Assembly (NCBI RefSeq): GCF_021462225.1
Contig: NC_061800.1
Coordinates: forward strand, 10,511,002 to 10,575,001
Source of the DNA: Girardinichthys multiradiatus
Lineage: Eukaryota; Chordata; Actinopteri; Cyprinodontiformes; Goodeidae
Length of the DNA: 64,000 nt
Direction: 5' to 3'
Shown here piece after piece: positions 24,275 through 35,389 of the stretch. A program made the translations under genes and the position numbers. Below the pieces are notes generated by a model. That model searched no databases and was not told the DNA's origin. It saw only the letters and a list, made by a program, of their open reading frames with translations. Each line of letters begins with the position of its first letter. The first letter of the stretch is position 1.

Positions 24275-26752
24275 TCCCCATCAGAGACGCTTATCACGCC
24301 GTCCCACGTGCTGCACTGGGCCAATCCGACCACATCATGGTCCACCTGATTCCTGCATACAGGCAGAAACTAAAGCTCTGCAAACCTGTTGTGAGGACGA
24401 CAAGGAAGTGGAGCAGTGAGGCTGTGGAGAATCTCCAGGCGTGTTTAGGCTGTACAGACTGGGATGTGTTCAGGACTACTACCAACAGTCTGGACGAGTA
24501 CACAGAGGCTGTGACTTCCTACATCAGCTTCTGTGAGGACAGCTGTGTACCATAATGCACCAGGGTGAGTTACAACAACGACAAACCCTGGTTCACAGCT
24601 AAACTCAGAAGGTTAAGACTGGATAAGGAAAAGGCCTTCAGGAGTGGGGACAAAGACATATACAGAGAGGCAAAGTACAAGTTTGGCAAGGCAGTGAAAG
24701 AGGCTGTACTCTGAGAAGCTCCAAAACCAGTTCTCAGCCAACGACTCTGCGTCTGTCTGGAAAGGGCTCAAGCAAATCACCAACTACAAGCCGAAAGCCC
24801 CCCACTCCATCAACGACCGACGCCTCGCCAACAACCTGAACGAGTTCTACTGCCGCTTTGAAAGACAAAGAGACAGTCCTGCAACCATCCCCCACGACAC
24901 CCCCCAACAGCTGCAGCCACAATCCACCACCACCATCTCTCCAACCTCAAGAGGGGCCTTGGCACCTCCAACCCCCACCCTGAAGTTCCCCCCCACCAGC
25001 CCCCTACCCACGCCGAGGACGGCTCTTTCCATCCAGGAGAGGGACGTAAACAAACTCTTCAGGAGACAGAACCCTCGGAAAGCTGCTGGTCCGGATTCTG
25101 TCTCACCAGCCAGCCTGAAGCACTGCGCTGATCAGCTGTCTCCAGTCTTCACAGACATTTTTAACACCTCACTGGAGACATGTCATGTGCCAGCCTGCTT
25201 CAAGTCCTCCACCATCGTCCCTGTTCCCAAGAAGCCAAGGACCACAGGGCTTAATGACTTCAGACCCGTCGCCCTGACCTCTGTGGTGATGAAGTCCTTT
25301 GAGCGCCTTGTGCTCTCACACCTAAAAGACATCACCGACCCCCTCCTGGACCCCCTGCAGTTTGCCTACAGAGCCAACAGGTCTGTAGATGATGCAGTCA
25401 ACCTAGCCCTTCACTTCATCCTCCGGCACCTGGACTCCACAGGAACCTATGCCAGGATCCTGTTTGTGGATTTCAGCTCTGCCTTCAACACCATCGTCCC
25501 AGCTCTGCTCCAGGAGAAACTCTCCCAGCTGAGTGTGCCCGACTCCACCTGTAGGTGGATAACTGACTTCCTGTCTGACAGGAAGCAGCGCGTGAGGCTG
25601 GGGAAGCACGTCTCTGACTCCATGACCATCAGCACCGGTTCCCCCCAAGGCTGTGTTCTCTCTCCTCTGCTCTTCTCCCTGTACACAAACAGCTGCACCT
25701 CCAGTCACCAGTCTGCCAAGCTTCTGAAGTTTGCGGACGACACCACCCTGATCGGACTCATCTCTGATGGTGACGAGTCTGCGTACAGATGGGAGGTGGA
25801 CCATCTGTTGGACTGGTGCAGCCAGAACAACCTTGAGCTCAACGCTCTAAAGACAGTAGAGATGGTTGTAAACTTCAGGCAGAACCCAGCCCCACCTGCC
25901 CCCATCACCCTCTGTGACTCCACAATTGACACTGTGGAATCTTTCCGCTTCCTGGGAACCATCATCTCCCAGGATCTCAAGTGGAAGCCAAACATCAGCT
26001 CCCTCATCAAGAAAGCCCAGCAGAGGATGTTCTTCCTGCGGCAGCTGAAGAAATTCAACCTGCCAAAGACTATGATGGTGCACTTCTACACAGCCATCAT
26101 TGAGTCCATCCTCACCTCCTCCATCACCATCTGGTACGCCACTGCTACAGCCAAGGATAAGGGCAGGCTGCAGCGTGTCATTCGGTCTGCTGAGAAGGTG
26201 ATTGGCTGCAGTCTACTGTCGCTCCAGGAACTGTACACCTCCAGGACCCTGAAGCGGGCAGGGAAGATTCTGGCTGATCCCTCCCACCCCGGTCACAGAC
26301 TCTTTGAAACTCTCCCCTCTGGCAGGAGGCTGCGGTCCATCCGGACCAAAACCTCACTCCACAAGAACAGTTTTTTTCCCATCTGCCACCAGCCTTGTTA
26401 ACAAAGCCCGGAAACCACACTGACACTCTCCCTTTCCCCCACACCCCCCCTTTTTTTTGCTGACAGGACACTTGTAAACTGTAACTCTATGCGTTACATT
26501 AACGCTCAGCTTGGACTCCTGCTTTACTTGCACAATGATCACCTGCACTGTTGTACTGCTCTTGCATCTTATACTGCTCTATACTTACTCTCACTCACTT
26601 AAAACTGTGCACATATATTTATATTATATTGTAGATATGTTTATACTGTTTAATTTGTACTGTATTGCACTGACTACGCCAAAACAAATTCCTTGTATGT
26701 CCAAAAACGTACATGGCAATAAAGCTTTTCTGATTCTGATTCTGAAAAGTGA
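24275..26752 (+). mobile_element. L2-like LINE, 5'-truncated
   Basis: Runs from the end of the endonuclease ([20 protein letters not shown]) through a linker and reverse transcriptase to a 3' UTR ending GGCAATAAAGCTTTTCTGAT and a TTCTGA-type tail. This terminal form and the RT sequence fit the L2 group of the CR1 superfamily in fish. The endonuclease catalytic core is missing. Confidence 0.87.
24959..26401 (+). CDS. L2-like LINE reverse transcriptase, long open segment (480 codons)
   Basis: Order of motifs: NPRKAAGPDSVSPASLKHCA, FRPVALTSVVMKSFERLV, ARILFVDFSSAFNTIVP (first catalytic Asp, FVDFSSAF), GSPQGCVLSPLLFSLYTN, the catalytic LKFADDTTLIGLI near residues 258-261, then LELNALKTVEMVVNF and FRFLGTIIS. 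The C-terminal thumb region has RLQRVIRSAEKVIGCSL. The first Met is arbitrary: the element's ORF began upstream and is interrupted by a stop at about 24553 and a frame change near 24710. So the RT core is intact as a reading frame but belongs to a truncated, probably immobile copy. Confidence 0.85.
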   Translation: MAPPTPTLKFPPTSPLPTPRTALSIQERDVNKLFRRQNPRKAAGPDSVSPASLKHCADQLSPVFTDIFNTSLETCHVPACFKSSTIVPVPKKPRTTGLNDFRPVALTSVVMKSFERLVLSHLKDITDPLLDPLQFAYRANRSVDDAVNLALHFILRHLDSTGTYARILFVDFSSAFNTIVPALLQEKLSQLSVPDSTCRWITDFLSDRKQRVRLGKHVSDSMTISTGSPQGCVLSPLLFSLYTNSCTSSHQSAKLLKFADDTTLIGLISDGDESAYRWEVDHLLDWCSQNNLELNALKTVEMVVNFRQNPAPPAPITLCDSTIDTVESFRFLGTIISQDLKWKPNISSLIKKAQQRMFFLRQLKKFNLPKTMMVHFYTAIIESILTSSITIWYATATAKDKGRLQRVIRSAEKVIGCSLLSLQELYTSRTLKRAGKILADPSHPGHRLFETLPSGRRLRSIRTKTSLHKNSFFPICHQPC

Positions 26753-26821
26753 AAGGGAGATAAGCATAGTGTGAAAGTTGTATAAATCTTTTAGTCTCAT
26801 AATTTGCAACCTAATCCCACT

Positions 26822-27195
26822 GTGGGGGCTGCACGGTGCCGCAGTAGGTAGAACTGTTGCCTTGCAGCAAGAAGGTCCTGGGCTCGATTCCCGTCCAGGG
26901 TCTTTCTGCATCGAGTTTGCATGTTCTCCCCGTGCATGCGCGGGTTCTTACCAGGTACTCTGGCTTCCTCCCACAGTCCTAAGACATGCCCGTTAGGTTA
27001 ATTGGTCGCTCTAAATTGCCCTTAGGTGTATGAATGACTGTGTGCATGGTTGTTTGTGTGTGTTGTGTGTTGCCCTGCGATGGACTGGCGACCTGTCCAG
27101 GGTGTACCCCGCCTCTCGCCCATAGACTGCTGGAGATAGGCACCAGCTCCCCCGCGACCCACTATGGAATAAGCGGTAGAAAATGAGTGACTGAC
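26822..27195 (+). repeat. SINE with tRNA-like head and (GACT)n tail, full-length copy
   Basis: The pol III A-box region is GTGCCGCAGTAGGTAGA (about 26836-26852) and the B-box is GGCTCGATTCC (26881-26891). The body TGCATGTTCTCCCCGTGC leads to CGCCTCTCGCCCATAGACTG. The 3' end, CCCCGCGACCCACTATGGAA then TAAGCGG, resembles the 3' terminus of the Rex3-like LINE in this window. The tail is GAGTGACTGAC. Other copies: 39810-40165 (-), 41838-41968 (+), 44757-44960 (+), 48380-48496 (-), 52528-52878 (+) and 60285-60470 (-). Confidence 0.88.
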
Positions 27196-28204
27196 TTTAA
27201 AACGTCAGTCAGACAAAGTCAGTAGTAGGCAGTTGGTGGTACTCTTTGGGTGATCAGTTTATGTCATCATTGAGCACCCATTCAGCTGTAATAATACTAA
27301 CGTGATCTTTCAAATCTTTCCTCAAAACTGTCTGAAAGTACTGCAGTGTGTGATGGTAAAGCTTTGGCTGATTTTAGTCCCTAAAAACTAAATAAAAGAA
27401 GAAATGTTCTTATATAAAATATTTTTTATTTGTTTTGTTTGCATTTAAGTACATTTATAGTTCAGACTTACCAGCTGTTGAAATGTCTTGTTTTTAATCC
27501 TTCAGCTTTGTCTTTCCATTTCAAGTTTTAATTTTGGTCGTGCTTTTTTTTCTTCACCATTTCTATTTCCAGTCCTCCCTAAATTTATGACGACATTCTT
27601 ACATCTCTCCAGCTTCTTCTTTTTCCTATCAGACCTCTAATGTCCCGTTAGCACTGACCTAGTTGGACTGCTGCCTTCTTTGGCCTAAGGCAAGGGCAGG
27701 CCAACACGCACACACACTTATACATGCATACAGATGCTGATAATAAACAGATTTTCTAACTAAATTCATATACATGAATCATATTAGATCTACATGGAAT
27801 CATATACATGTTCTGATTCCTCTAACCTCTTTTGTTGATGAAGACATGTATGTGAGTCAATTAATCACCATCCGGATGTTTCCTGCTGCATTTTGATGCA
27901 TATTAAGGCATTTTAATTCATCAAAAAACAGCAACTACAAAAAACAGGACCTGCAAAAAAGTCTGAAGTGTGGGAACTGCTGCTGTAAACCTTAAATATT
28001 GTCTTAAAATGATAAAATAACATTATATGTAGTGAAAAATGCTACTTGAAGCAGAATAAGGATTCAAAAATACAACCAAACATCAAGAACTGGATTCAAC
28101 TTTACAACAGTCTAAGGAGTCCTACATTAGATTGAATGAACCCACTTAGGACCTAAACACAGCAGCATTGAGTCCTTGAAGGTAAAAAGAAACAGGGAAG
28201 CTTA
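27196..28204. other. Unassigned intron 1 sequence
   Basis: AT-rich with poly(T) runs; no exon or repeat recognised. Confidence 0.4.
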
Positions 28205-28895
28205 CAGTGCGGTGAAAATGTATTTGCCCCCTTAGAGATTTGTTGTGTTTTTCCTTTTTTTCAAACATTTCTGAGATCATGAAACACATTTTATGTCAGC
28301 CAAAAATTAACCGGGTATACTAATACTAAATGAAGTTTTCAAAAGATTCCATGGATTACGGGGAAAAAGCTATCTGAAACACTGGTCCCATGCGAGAAGT
28401 AACTGCCCCGATACTTAATAACGTGGCTGCAGAAACTGCCATCCAGTGTGTGAACTACCTGGCAAGGAGTCTTTCATTGCTGGGGAGAGACTCTTATTTG
28501 AAGAATTAGTTTCGAGTATGAATAGCATGCTGTCTGATGACTATCTTGTTAGTGCAGATGGCATTTGGCATGTTTTTTAGCCTGCCTATTAAACAGTTTT
28601 TTTACAGATGAATTTGGGACAGGAGCACTTACTGTGTACTCTTTTTCAACAATTTTACAGCCATAACAATAAAACTAAGTTTAAGCAGCTTTTATGCAGT
28701 TCTACTCTACAGAAGTTTAGGTTACATCACAGCTTCTTAATCAGATTGCTGTATAACCCAAGTGTTCTTGAGATTAAAGTCACAACATGGTGGTCAAACA
28801 TTCTCCTTCAGGATTTTCTGGAAATGAGATCAAGTCATCCATGTCCTGAAGAAGCAAAGCAGCCCCAGACCATCACACGCCATGCCTGCACAGTA
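28205..28895 (-). mobile_element. Degenerate Tc1-like element (TTTGCCCCCTT family)
   Basis: The left end AGTGCGGTGAAAATGTATTT GCCCCCTT is the terminus of a fish Tc1-like family. On the minus strand the right part (28800-28890) matches the transposase segment around the tryptophan/Gly motif (plus strand: CCTGAAGAAGCAAAGCAGCC, then CCAGACCATCACAC). The intervening sequence is strongly eroded. The same family is seen at 54463-54655 and 63155-64000. Confidence 0.55.
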
Positions 28896-30271
28896 ACCTA
28901 AGTCTTTTAGTCCAAGTGTAGATTGTATGGTACAGTAGGCACTAGGCAGATGTTGCTCAAGTGCATTCCCCTCCAATATACCCTGCTGCATAAAGGGAGC
29001 ACGACAAGGTGGTCTGCTGTGGACCCTGGTTCTTCACTTGAGTTTGGTGTCTTAAAGCCATTAGACAGTCACAGCCCACATCATGCTTTTACCTTAGAAG
29101 GAAAGGCCTCTTGCTCTGTGTGTCACAGAAGGTTTACGATTCTAATGTATTTATACACACTAAATGTTTAATATAATGGTTTAGGCAAAACAGTAGGGAG
29201 TGTATAGTTTCCAAAATAGGAATATTTACCAAACAAATCCTTCTGTAATAAAAAATTGAAAACTTTACTTTTTATCAACATTCACTGATTTTCTGTGTAC
29301 TAACTATTTAAATGTGAGTACAGTCAGTACCAAAAAGCAGCTGTTGTAACATTTGTTTATTCTGTGAGACACTGTAGTCATCATAAAATATTGATCTCCA
29401 AAGAAGGATGATGAGGACTTGTGGCTGATGGTCTGTGACATTCTATTTTCCCAGAGAATAAACCTGTGTGTACAATAAACTCTTCCGTTATAAATTAAAG
29501 TCAGTGATGGCACTGCATGGTTCTGGACCTATTCGTTGTCCTTGTCCTGCTTGGAAAAATTATTCTCTTCTTCATGAAATGTTCAATAGAAAACTAGTCA
29601 GACTGATCAGGGTGTATTTTGATAATGACATTATATTGACTTGAGGACAACTTTATTTAGATTTAATAATTGTAATTAACAAGAGATGTGATGTTATGTG
29701 AACTAGAGAAGGCCTGATCGGTATCAGAGTTCCTGAGGAAAACCAGCTACTGCTGATACCTGTTCTTAGTCTACTGTGTGTCATTTGTTTTTTTGCTGCC
29801 CCCACTGTGCAGCAGTCATTAAATATTTACTTTTACTTTTCTATAAGTTTTGTCCAAACAGAAATATGTTACAAGCCAAATTATTACTGGGTCATAACAG
29901 AGAGGACATTAGCCAAGCACTTCAGCACAATGCTCAAAAACACAAACATTGTCAGCATAAACAAGACGTGACTTTACTGTAGCTGGTGTCCAGTCCTACC
30001 TTTAGAAACATTTTATGGTTGTGGCATGTTGTTGAGACATTATAGTAGCTTTCTGAAGCATTTAACCTTTTAACATTGGAGCCGCATAATACAGCATTCC
30101 AACACAAATCACTTTTTGCAACAAAATATTCATTGCTGTCAAGAAAAAATGGATAAGAGTGAATGAAGCACCAACAACACCATTTGTAATGCCTGGTTCA
30201 CACAGCAGGATTTTTATGCCGATTTTTAACCCAATCATCCCCTGCTGACATGCCCTGTTCATTGTGATGGC
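28896..30271. other. Unassigned intron 1 sequence
   Basis: AT-rich with several short chance frames. I recognise no exon, RNA gene or repeat boundary. Confidence 0.4.
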
Positions 30272-30284
30272 TCTTAAGATAATC

Positions 30285-30605
30285 ATTTTTTTTTTTCAAT
30301 TCTCTTTTTATTAAAATTATTTATGGTTTACATGTTTGTTCACATCACAATTTTACAATCTCATCCCTTCCTCTGTACATTACAGTCAATTTACATCACC
30401 TCGCAAACATTATTTCACAACCGTTACAGAGAGGGAGGGATGATTGGTTCTCCCTAAACAATATAGAGGATTAATTTGTGAAATCAAAACTTTCTAGAAC
30501 AGGAACTTTGGGATGTATATTTGTCGTACCAAAACAAAAGGAAAGCAGACGGATATGAATGGATACAACAACCTAAAACCAGACAAAAGATGGTTGAAGT
30601 GGTGT
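30285..30605 (-). mobile_element. Poly(A)-tailed retro-insertion with 13-bp target duplication
   Basis: TCTTAAGATAATC is repeated exactly at 30272-30284 and 30606-30618. Between them the minus strand ends AATAAAAAGAGAATTG followed by a poly(A) run (plus-strand T run at 30286-30297). A poly(A) tail with a 13-bp duplication indicates L1-type target-primed reverse transcription. The 300-base body is non-coding and I cannot assign it to a gene. It may be an L1/Tx1-like 3' UTR or a processed transcript fragment. Confidence 0.8.
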
Positions 30606-30831
30606 TCTTAAGATAATCTTATGAGATATTGCTGTTGTGTGTGGTTTGTTAAGAGTGATCTAGTCTGCTCGGAAGCACGTCGGGACCACTCTGACCTCAA
30701 ATCGGGGATATTCAATATTTGGATTGTCTTGGCCACCATGTGGGGTGTTCCCTAAGGGACAAACGAAAGCGCAGCCAGTTGAATGTGACGTATAGCCAAT
30801 CACAAAGCGATGTGACGGAAACACGGAAGGG

Positions 30832-31909
30832 AATTACTTACTTACTCAAATTATTCTCATTTCATCTTGAGAGGGTTTGCAAAATTGCAAAATTTCCCGG
30901 AGATTGTTCAGTGTCCCACGGCCGGGACGAAAACCACACTGCTCCTCCCTGGTAAGGCCTACCCTGGCGTAGGCCTTACCAGGGAGGCTGAGGAGTGTGA
31001 TCCCCCTGTAGTTGGAACACACCCTCCGGTCACCCTTCTTATGAAGGGGGACCACCATCCCAGTCTGCCAATCAAAAGGCACTGTCCCCGTCCGCCACGC
31101 AATGTTGAAGAGGCGTGTCAACCATTACAGCCCCACAACATCCAAAGACTTGAGGTACTCAGGGCGGATCTCTTCCAACCCCGAAGCCTTGCCACCGTGG
31201 AGCTTTTTAACCACCTCGGTGACTTCAGCCTGGATGATGAAAGAGTCCAACCCCGAGTCCCCAGCCTCTGTTTCCACCAGGGAATGCGTGATGGCAGGAT
31301 TGAGGAGATCCTCGAAGTACTCCTTCCACCGGCCGATAATGTCCTCAGTCGAGGTCAGCAGCTCCCCACCCCCACTGTAAACAGTGTTGGCGAAGCACTG
31401 CTTCCCCCTCCTGAGGCGCCGGACGGTTTGCCAGAATCGCTTCGGGGCCAACCGGTAGTTGTCCCTAGAGCCAGCCTAAGCATCCGGGGATCGGGCCGCC
31501 GAGGTCTCCACCTTCGTCCGCCGCCCAATCCTCTTTGCACCGGTCCCTCACGGTTCCCCCTGCAGGTGGTGGGCCCACTGGGGTATGGTCTCACGTTTCT
31601 CGTTCGGGCTTGGCCCGGCCAGGTCCCGTGAGGAGCAACCCGGCCACCGGGCGCTCTCCGACGAGTCCCGACCCCAGGCCTGGCTCCAGGGTGGGACCCC
31701 GGCTCTGCCGTACCGGGCGACGTCACGTGCCTCGATTCTGTAGTCATCATGAGGGATTCTCGAACCGCTCTTTGTCTGACCCGTCACCTAGAGCCTGTTT
31801 GCCATGGGAGACCCTACCAGGGGCATTTATGCCCCAGACAACATAGCCTCTAAGATCATTCGAGCACTCAAACCCCTCCACCATGTTAAGGTGGCGGTTC
31901 AAGGAGGGG
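30832..31909 (-). mobile_element. Rex3/RTE-like LINE copy C: inverted 5' segment, internally deleted
   Basis: The minus strand runs from the LINE 5' end (31909, CCCCTCCTTGAACCGCCACC) through the 5' UTR. It crosses the deletion junction at about 31460 (GGTAGTTGTCCCTAG, as in copy A) into KRFWQTVRRLRRGKQC, then RRVCSNYRGITLLSLPGKAY and EEQCGFRPGRGTLNNL. It ends with the abnormal tail shared with copy B (GAATTACTTACTTACTC on the plus strand, 30831-30847). It is joined head to head with copy D at 31909/31910. Confidence 0.87.
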
Positions 31910-32857
31910 TCCACGTGTGTTTTTTGGACCTGGAGAAAGCATTCGACTGTGTCCCTCGTGATGCCCAGTGGGGGGTGCTCCAGGAGTATGGAATCGGTGG
32001 CTCTTTACTAGGGGCCATCCGGTCTCTGTACAAGCGGAGCAGGAGTTTGGTTCGCATTGCCGGCACTAAGTCGGACCTATTCCCGGTGCATGTTGGACTC
32101 CGGCAGGGCTGCCCTTTGTCACCGGTCCTGTTCAGAACTTTTATGGACAGGATTTCTAGGCGCAGCCAAAGGCCGGAGGGAGTCTGGTTTGGGGACCAGA
32201 GGATTTTGTCTCTTCTTTTTGTAGATGACATGGTCCTGCTGGCCCCCTCTAGCCAAGACCTACAGCATGCGCTGGGGCGGTTCACAGCCGAGTGTGAATC
32301 GGTTGGGATGAGGATCAGCTCCTCCAAGTCTGAGGCCATGGTTCTCGACCGGAAAAGGGTGGCTTGTCCTCTTCAGGTTGGAGGGGAGTTCCTGCCTCAA
32401 GTGGAGGAGTTTAAGTATCTCGGGGTCTTGTTCACGAGTGAGGGAAGAATGGAGCGGGAGATCGACAGACGGATCGGTGCGGCTGCCACAGTAATGGGGG
32501 GGCTGTGCCGGTCCGTTGTGGTGAAGAGAGAGCTGAGCCGCAAAGCGAAGCTCTCAATTTACCGGTCGGTCTACGTTCCTACCCTCACCTATGGCCATGA
32601 ACTTTGGGTCATGACCGAAAGAACGAGATCCCGGATACAAGCGGCTGAAATGAGCTTCCTCTGTAGGGTGGCCGGGCACTCCCTTAGAGATAGGGTGAGG
32701 AGCTCGGCCATCCGGGAGGGGCTCGGAGTAGAGCCGCTGCTTCTCCACATCGAGAGGAGCCAGTTGAGGTGGCTCGGGCATCTATACCGGATGCCTCCTG
32801 GACGCCTTCCTCGGGAGGTGTTCCAGGCACGTCCCACCAGGAGGAGGCCCAGGGGAC
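31910..32857 (+). mobile_element. Rex3/RTE-like LINE copy D: RT and C-terminal part, plus orientation
   Basis: The LINE text resumes in the opposite orientation at VHVCFLDLEKAFDCVPRDAQ, just beyond the place where copy C stops, and continues to ARPTRRRPRG. At about 32857 (CCCAGGGGAC) it is cut off, lacking the last about 190 bases and tail present in copy A. Copies C and D together look like one insertion with its 5' half inverted. Confidence 0.87.
31910..32857 (+). pseudogene. LINE reverse transcriptase, C-terminal two thirds (copy D)
   Basis: An open frame without interruption through FLDLEKAFDCVP, GLRQGCPLSPVLF, the catalytic box LLFVDDMVLLAP (Val for the usual Ala in F-A-D-D), MVLDRKRVACPLQVG, FKYLGVLFTSEGRMEREIDR, RRIGAAATVMGGLCRSVVVK, YGHELWVMTERTRSRIQAAE, and LLLHIERSQLRWLGHLYRMP. 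The upstream ATG at 31804 lies in antisense 5' UTR sequence, so the apparent N-terminus (MGDPTRGIYA) is an artefact of the inversion. Confidence 0.86.
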
Positions 32858-34179
32858 TAAGATTAACGAAATGTAGCTTTGTATCGCAACATCTTTGAGT
32901 TTATTACAATGAGAGATTTCTGTAGCCAGAGGCTTTCAGTTTGATGGCGCTGAGGTGACAAGGGCAAAGTCAAATAAAAATAGTGCAGTTGGATACATCT
33001 CTTTATAAAAGCATCCCATCAGGGAGACTGAATGTTTGCTCCACCTCAAACATTTAAAACCAGGACCACCTGTATCTACCAGTATTGCTAATGCCCTTCC
33101 TGACCAACGTCTTACCTACACCTGACTGCCACCCCCATTACCAAAATACAGTTTAATGTCCACTATTAAAGAGGTGGGAAACAGTTTTATTTGCATCCTC
33201 ACAAACATGTACAGAAAGAAACAGTTTATCTTTGTTGACTCTGAATAATAAGTACAAACAAGAGCTCTGAACATTTCAGAATGCAGCCTGACTCCTCTGT
33301 TAACAATTAGATTATCACTATACACCTCTGAGCCATTTTCAGTGGGAATAATACATTCTCACACCTTAACACAGCTTCAGTGTTGTTTTTACAGATGCGG
33401 AAAACTACTGATCTTGAGCACTTGATTTCCTTTCTCCTTTCCTTATTATCACTCCATTTTGCTGGAGTGATAATAAAAGCATAATTTGTCCAAAGAATTG
33501 TATTCTACTAATGGGTAGCTTTTAGCTGTTCTGCAGCAAAGTCTAATCTGACATTTCTGTTGTTCTGTTCTAAGAGAAATAAATATTTTAAAAATGTACA
33601 CAGTTCCTTCTCTTGGTTTATTTGAAACTTTGCTAACACCTCCAAAACAGACAGATTGGAGCTTGTCCATCCACAAAAGTCTGCAAGAGACACCATACAT
33701 CCAAAGACAAAGAAAGGAAATCTACATACCTGTTACAACAAGACTGTAATTTTGTAGTTAATAGGCAAGTTTGGGGATGTTAGATAATTTTCAATAATAA
33801 TTTTTTCAATGGAAAATATTTTTTATTGCAGTTTGTTTTTTCTTCTATTTTTCTCCATTTTAGATTAAATGGATAAATCATTGCTTGGATTGAAATAATT
33901 GTGAATAAATCCACTGCATAACACAGATTTCATACAAACATTCCAATTAAGGTCATTTAAAACTTTAGCCAACATTGTGACTTGACTGTATTTTGCTAAC
34001 TGACAGTCTTACAGTAGAAAAGGACCTCGAATAACAGAGACTGATGCTCACCTATCTATGATAGGGTTGGAGATTTTTAGAGAATCACTTTAACTGCATA
34101 ACTTTGAGAATGTGATAAAGTAAATGACACTAACTGGTTTGCCTAAACAAACAAGATTTGTGGACATGAGAATCATAAT
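32858..34179. other. Unassigned intron 1 sequence
   Basis: AT-rich; nothing recognised. Confidence 0.4.
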
Positions 34180-34475
34180 CACTTGTCAGCTTGCAAATTG
34201 GTTCATTCCCGGTTTCCCAAAGTCACAAATCTATCTTTCCAAATGCTCTGCCGGTTCCGCCCCCGCAGGAGCTGTTCCTGGCATCTGCGCTGAAAGTGAA
34301 GGCTGATACTGACTCAACTAGGAACTCAATCGCCATGGTTTCCAACCCAAAATACACACATGCACTCACTTCGAGCATCAACATGCAGCCTTCTACAGCA
34401 GCACCATGTGTTTTCAATGAGCAGTTGGAGGCTAAGCTTAGTTTCAGCTACGTCTGCTGACAGCTAACAGGTACC
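34180..34475. other. GC-richer segment of unknown nature
   Basis: Stands out from AT-rich flanks. Both strands are open for 60-90 codons: plus-strand residues PVPPPQELFLASALKVKAD and QPSTAAPCVFNEQLEAKL. I recognise no protein, and no clear splice-site pair fits. It may be an old repeat or a conserved non-coding element. Confidence 0.3.
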
Positions 34476-35389
34476 AGCTGTGACAGACCAAGATGGTGCT
34501 GGCCAACTTGAAAACTTGGTTAAAAAGAGCCTAGTGGCACACTGGTTTTAAGGAAAAATAAATGGTGATTAATTCATGTGTTTCAATGTATTTGACTTAC
34601 TTTTAAAGGAAACATCCAAACAAAATGTCTAGATATTCCTGGTTTCACTGTAAGAATTGTAGGGATGTGTTCATCGTGTAATAAGTTATAGAAAGTGTTC
34701 ACATAAAGTAGAAATGAGGAGATAGGTTGAGTTGCACAAACAAGTCTGTTGAGCCTCTTTTACAAATCCTCATTATACTGCCTCTTGCCATTCATATGAC
34801 ACCAATTTCGCCCAATGTATGAGCTTTCATTAGTGGAGCTGGGATTGTGGAACCGTAGCCGGCATATAGTAAAACTCAGATGGGTTGATATTGAGCACTA
34901 GACATAACATTTGTGTTGGAGAACAAAACAGACATTGCACTTATTAAATTTGTCTGTTCAATGCTGATTTCTGATTTTCTTGGAGGAGTTACATGCCGAT
35001 TCTGATATTGCCCTATTCAAATAGTTTTTTTTATTCTAAGGACTGTAACACAAAAAGAGAAGAAATGTGCTGCAGGTTCTTTCATAAAGTCAGTAGTTTG
35101 GAATCTGACAGAAAATTAAGGAATTATAAGATTATCCCTAATGTGCTCAGCCATTATCTGATTTTTAATAGCTTGCAAAGTGCATAAAAGTACATGGTGT
35201 AGATTGATGAGTTGATAAACTCTCAAGTTTTAATGCATTTAATGAACAGGGAAAATTTAGTTGTTTGCTAAAATTTGTTGTCACTACCCTGGTTGGCAGC
35301 TTTGTCCCTTATGGAAATCTAATAAAGATTGCCAGAAGACATCTAAGTCCAATGAAGTCCTTGAAGTGTCAATTACAGCTTCACAACAA
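34476..35389. other. Unassigned intron 1 sequence
   Basis: AT-rich; no recognisable element. Confidence 0.4.

Noticed and set aside
25403..25804. 133-codon minus-strand frame
   Set aside because: Complement of the L2 reverse transcriptase; overlaps all catalytic motifs on the other strand.
26833..26895. tRNA-like A and B boxes
   Set aside because: Part of SINE heads; no cloverleaf with paired acceptor stem, so not called as a tRNA gene. The same holds for 12050-12212, 52531-52595 and 58092-58130.
31804..31909. Apparent N-terminus MGDPTRGIYAPDN of a 364-codon protein
   Set aside because: This part is the LINE 5' UTR read in antisense. The fused frame results from the inversion junction at 31909 and is not a real gene fusion.
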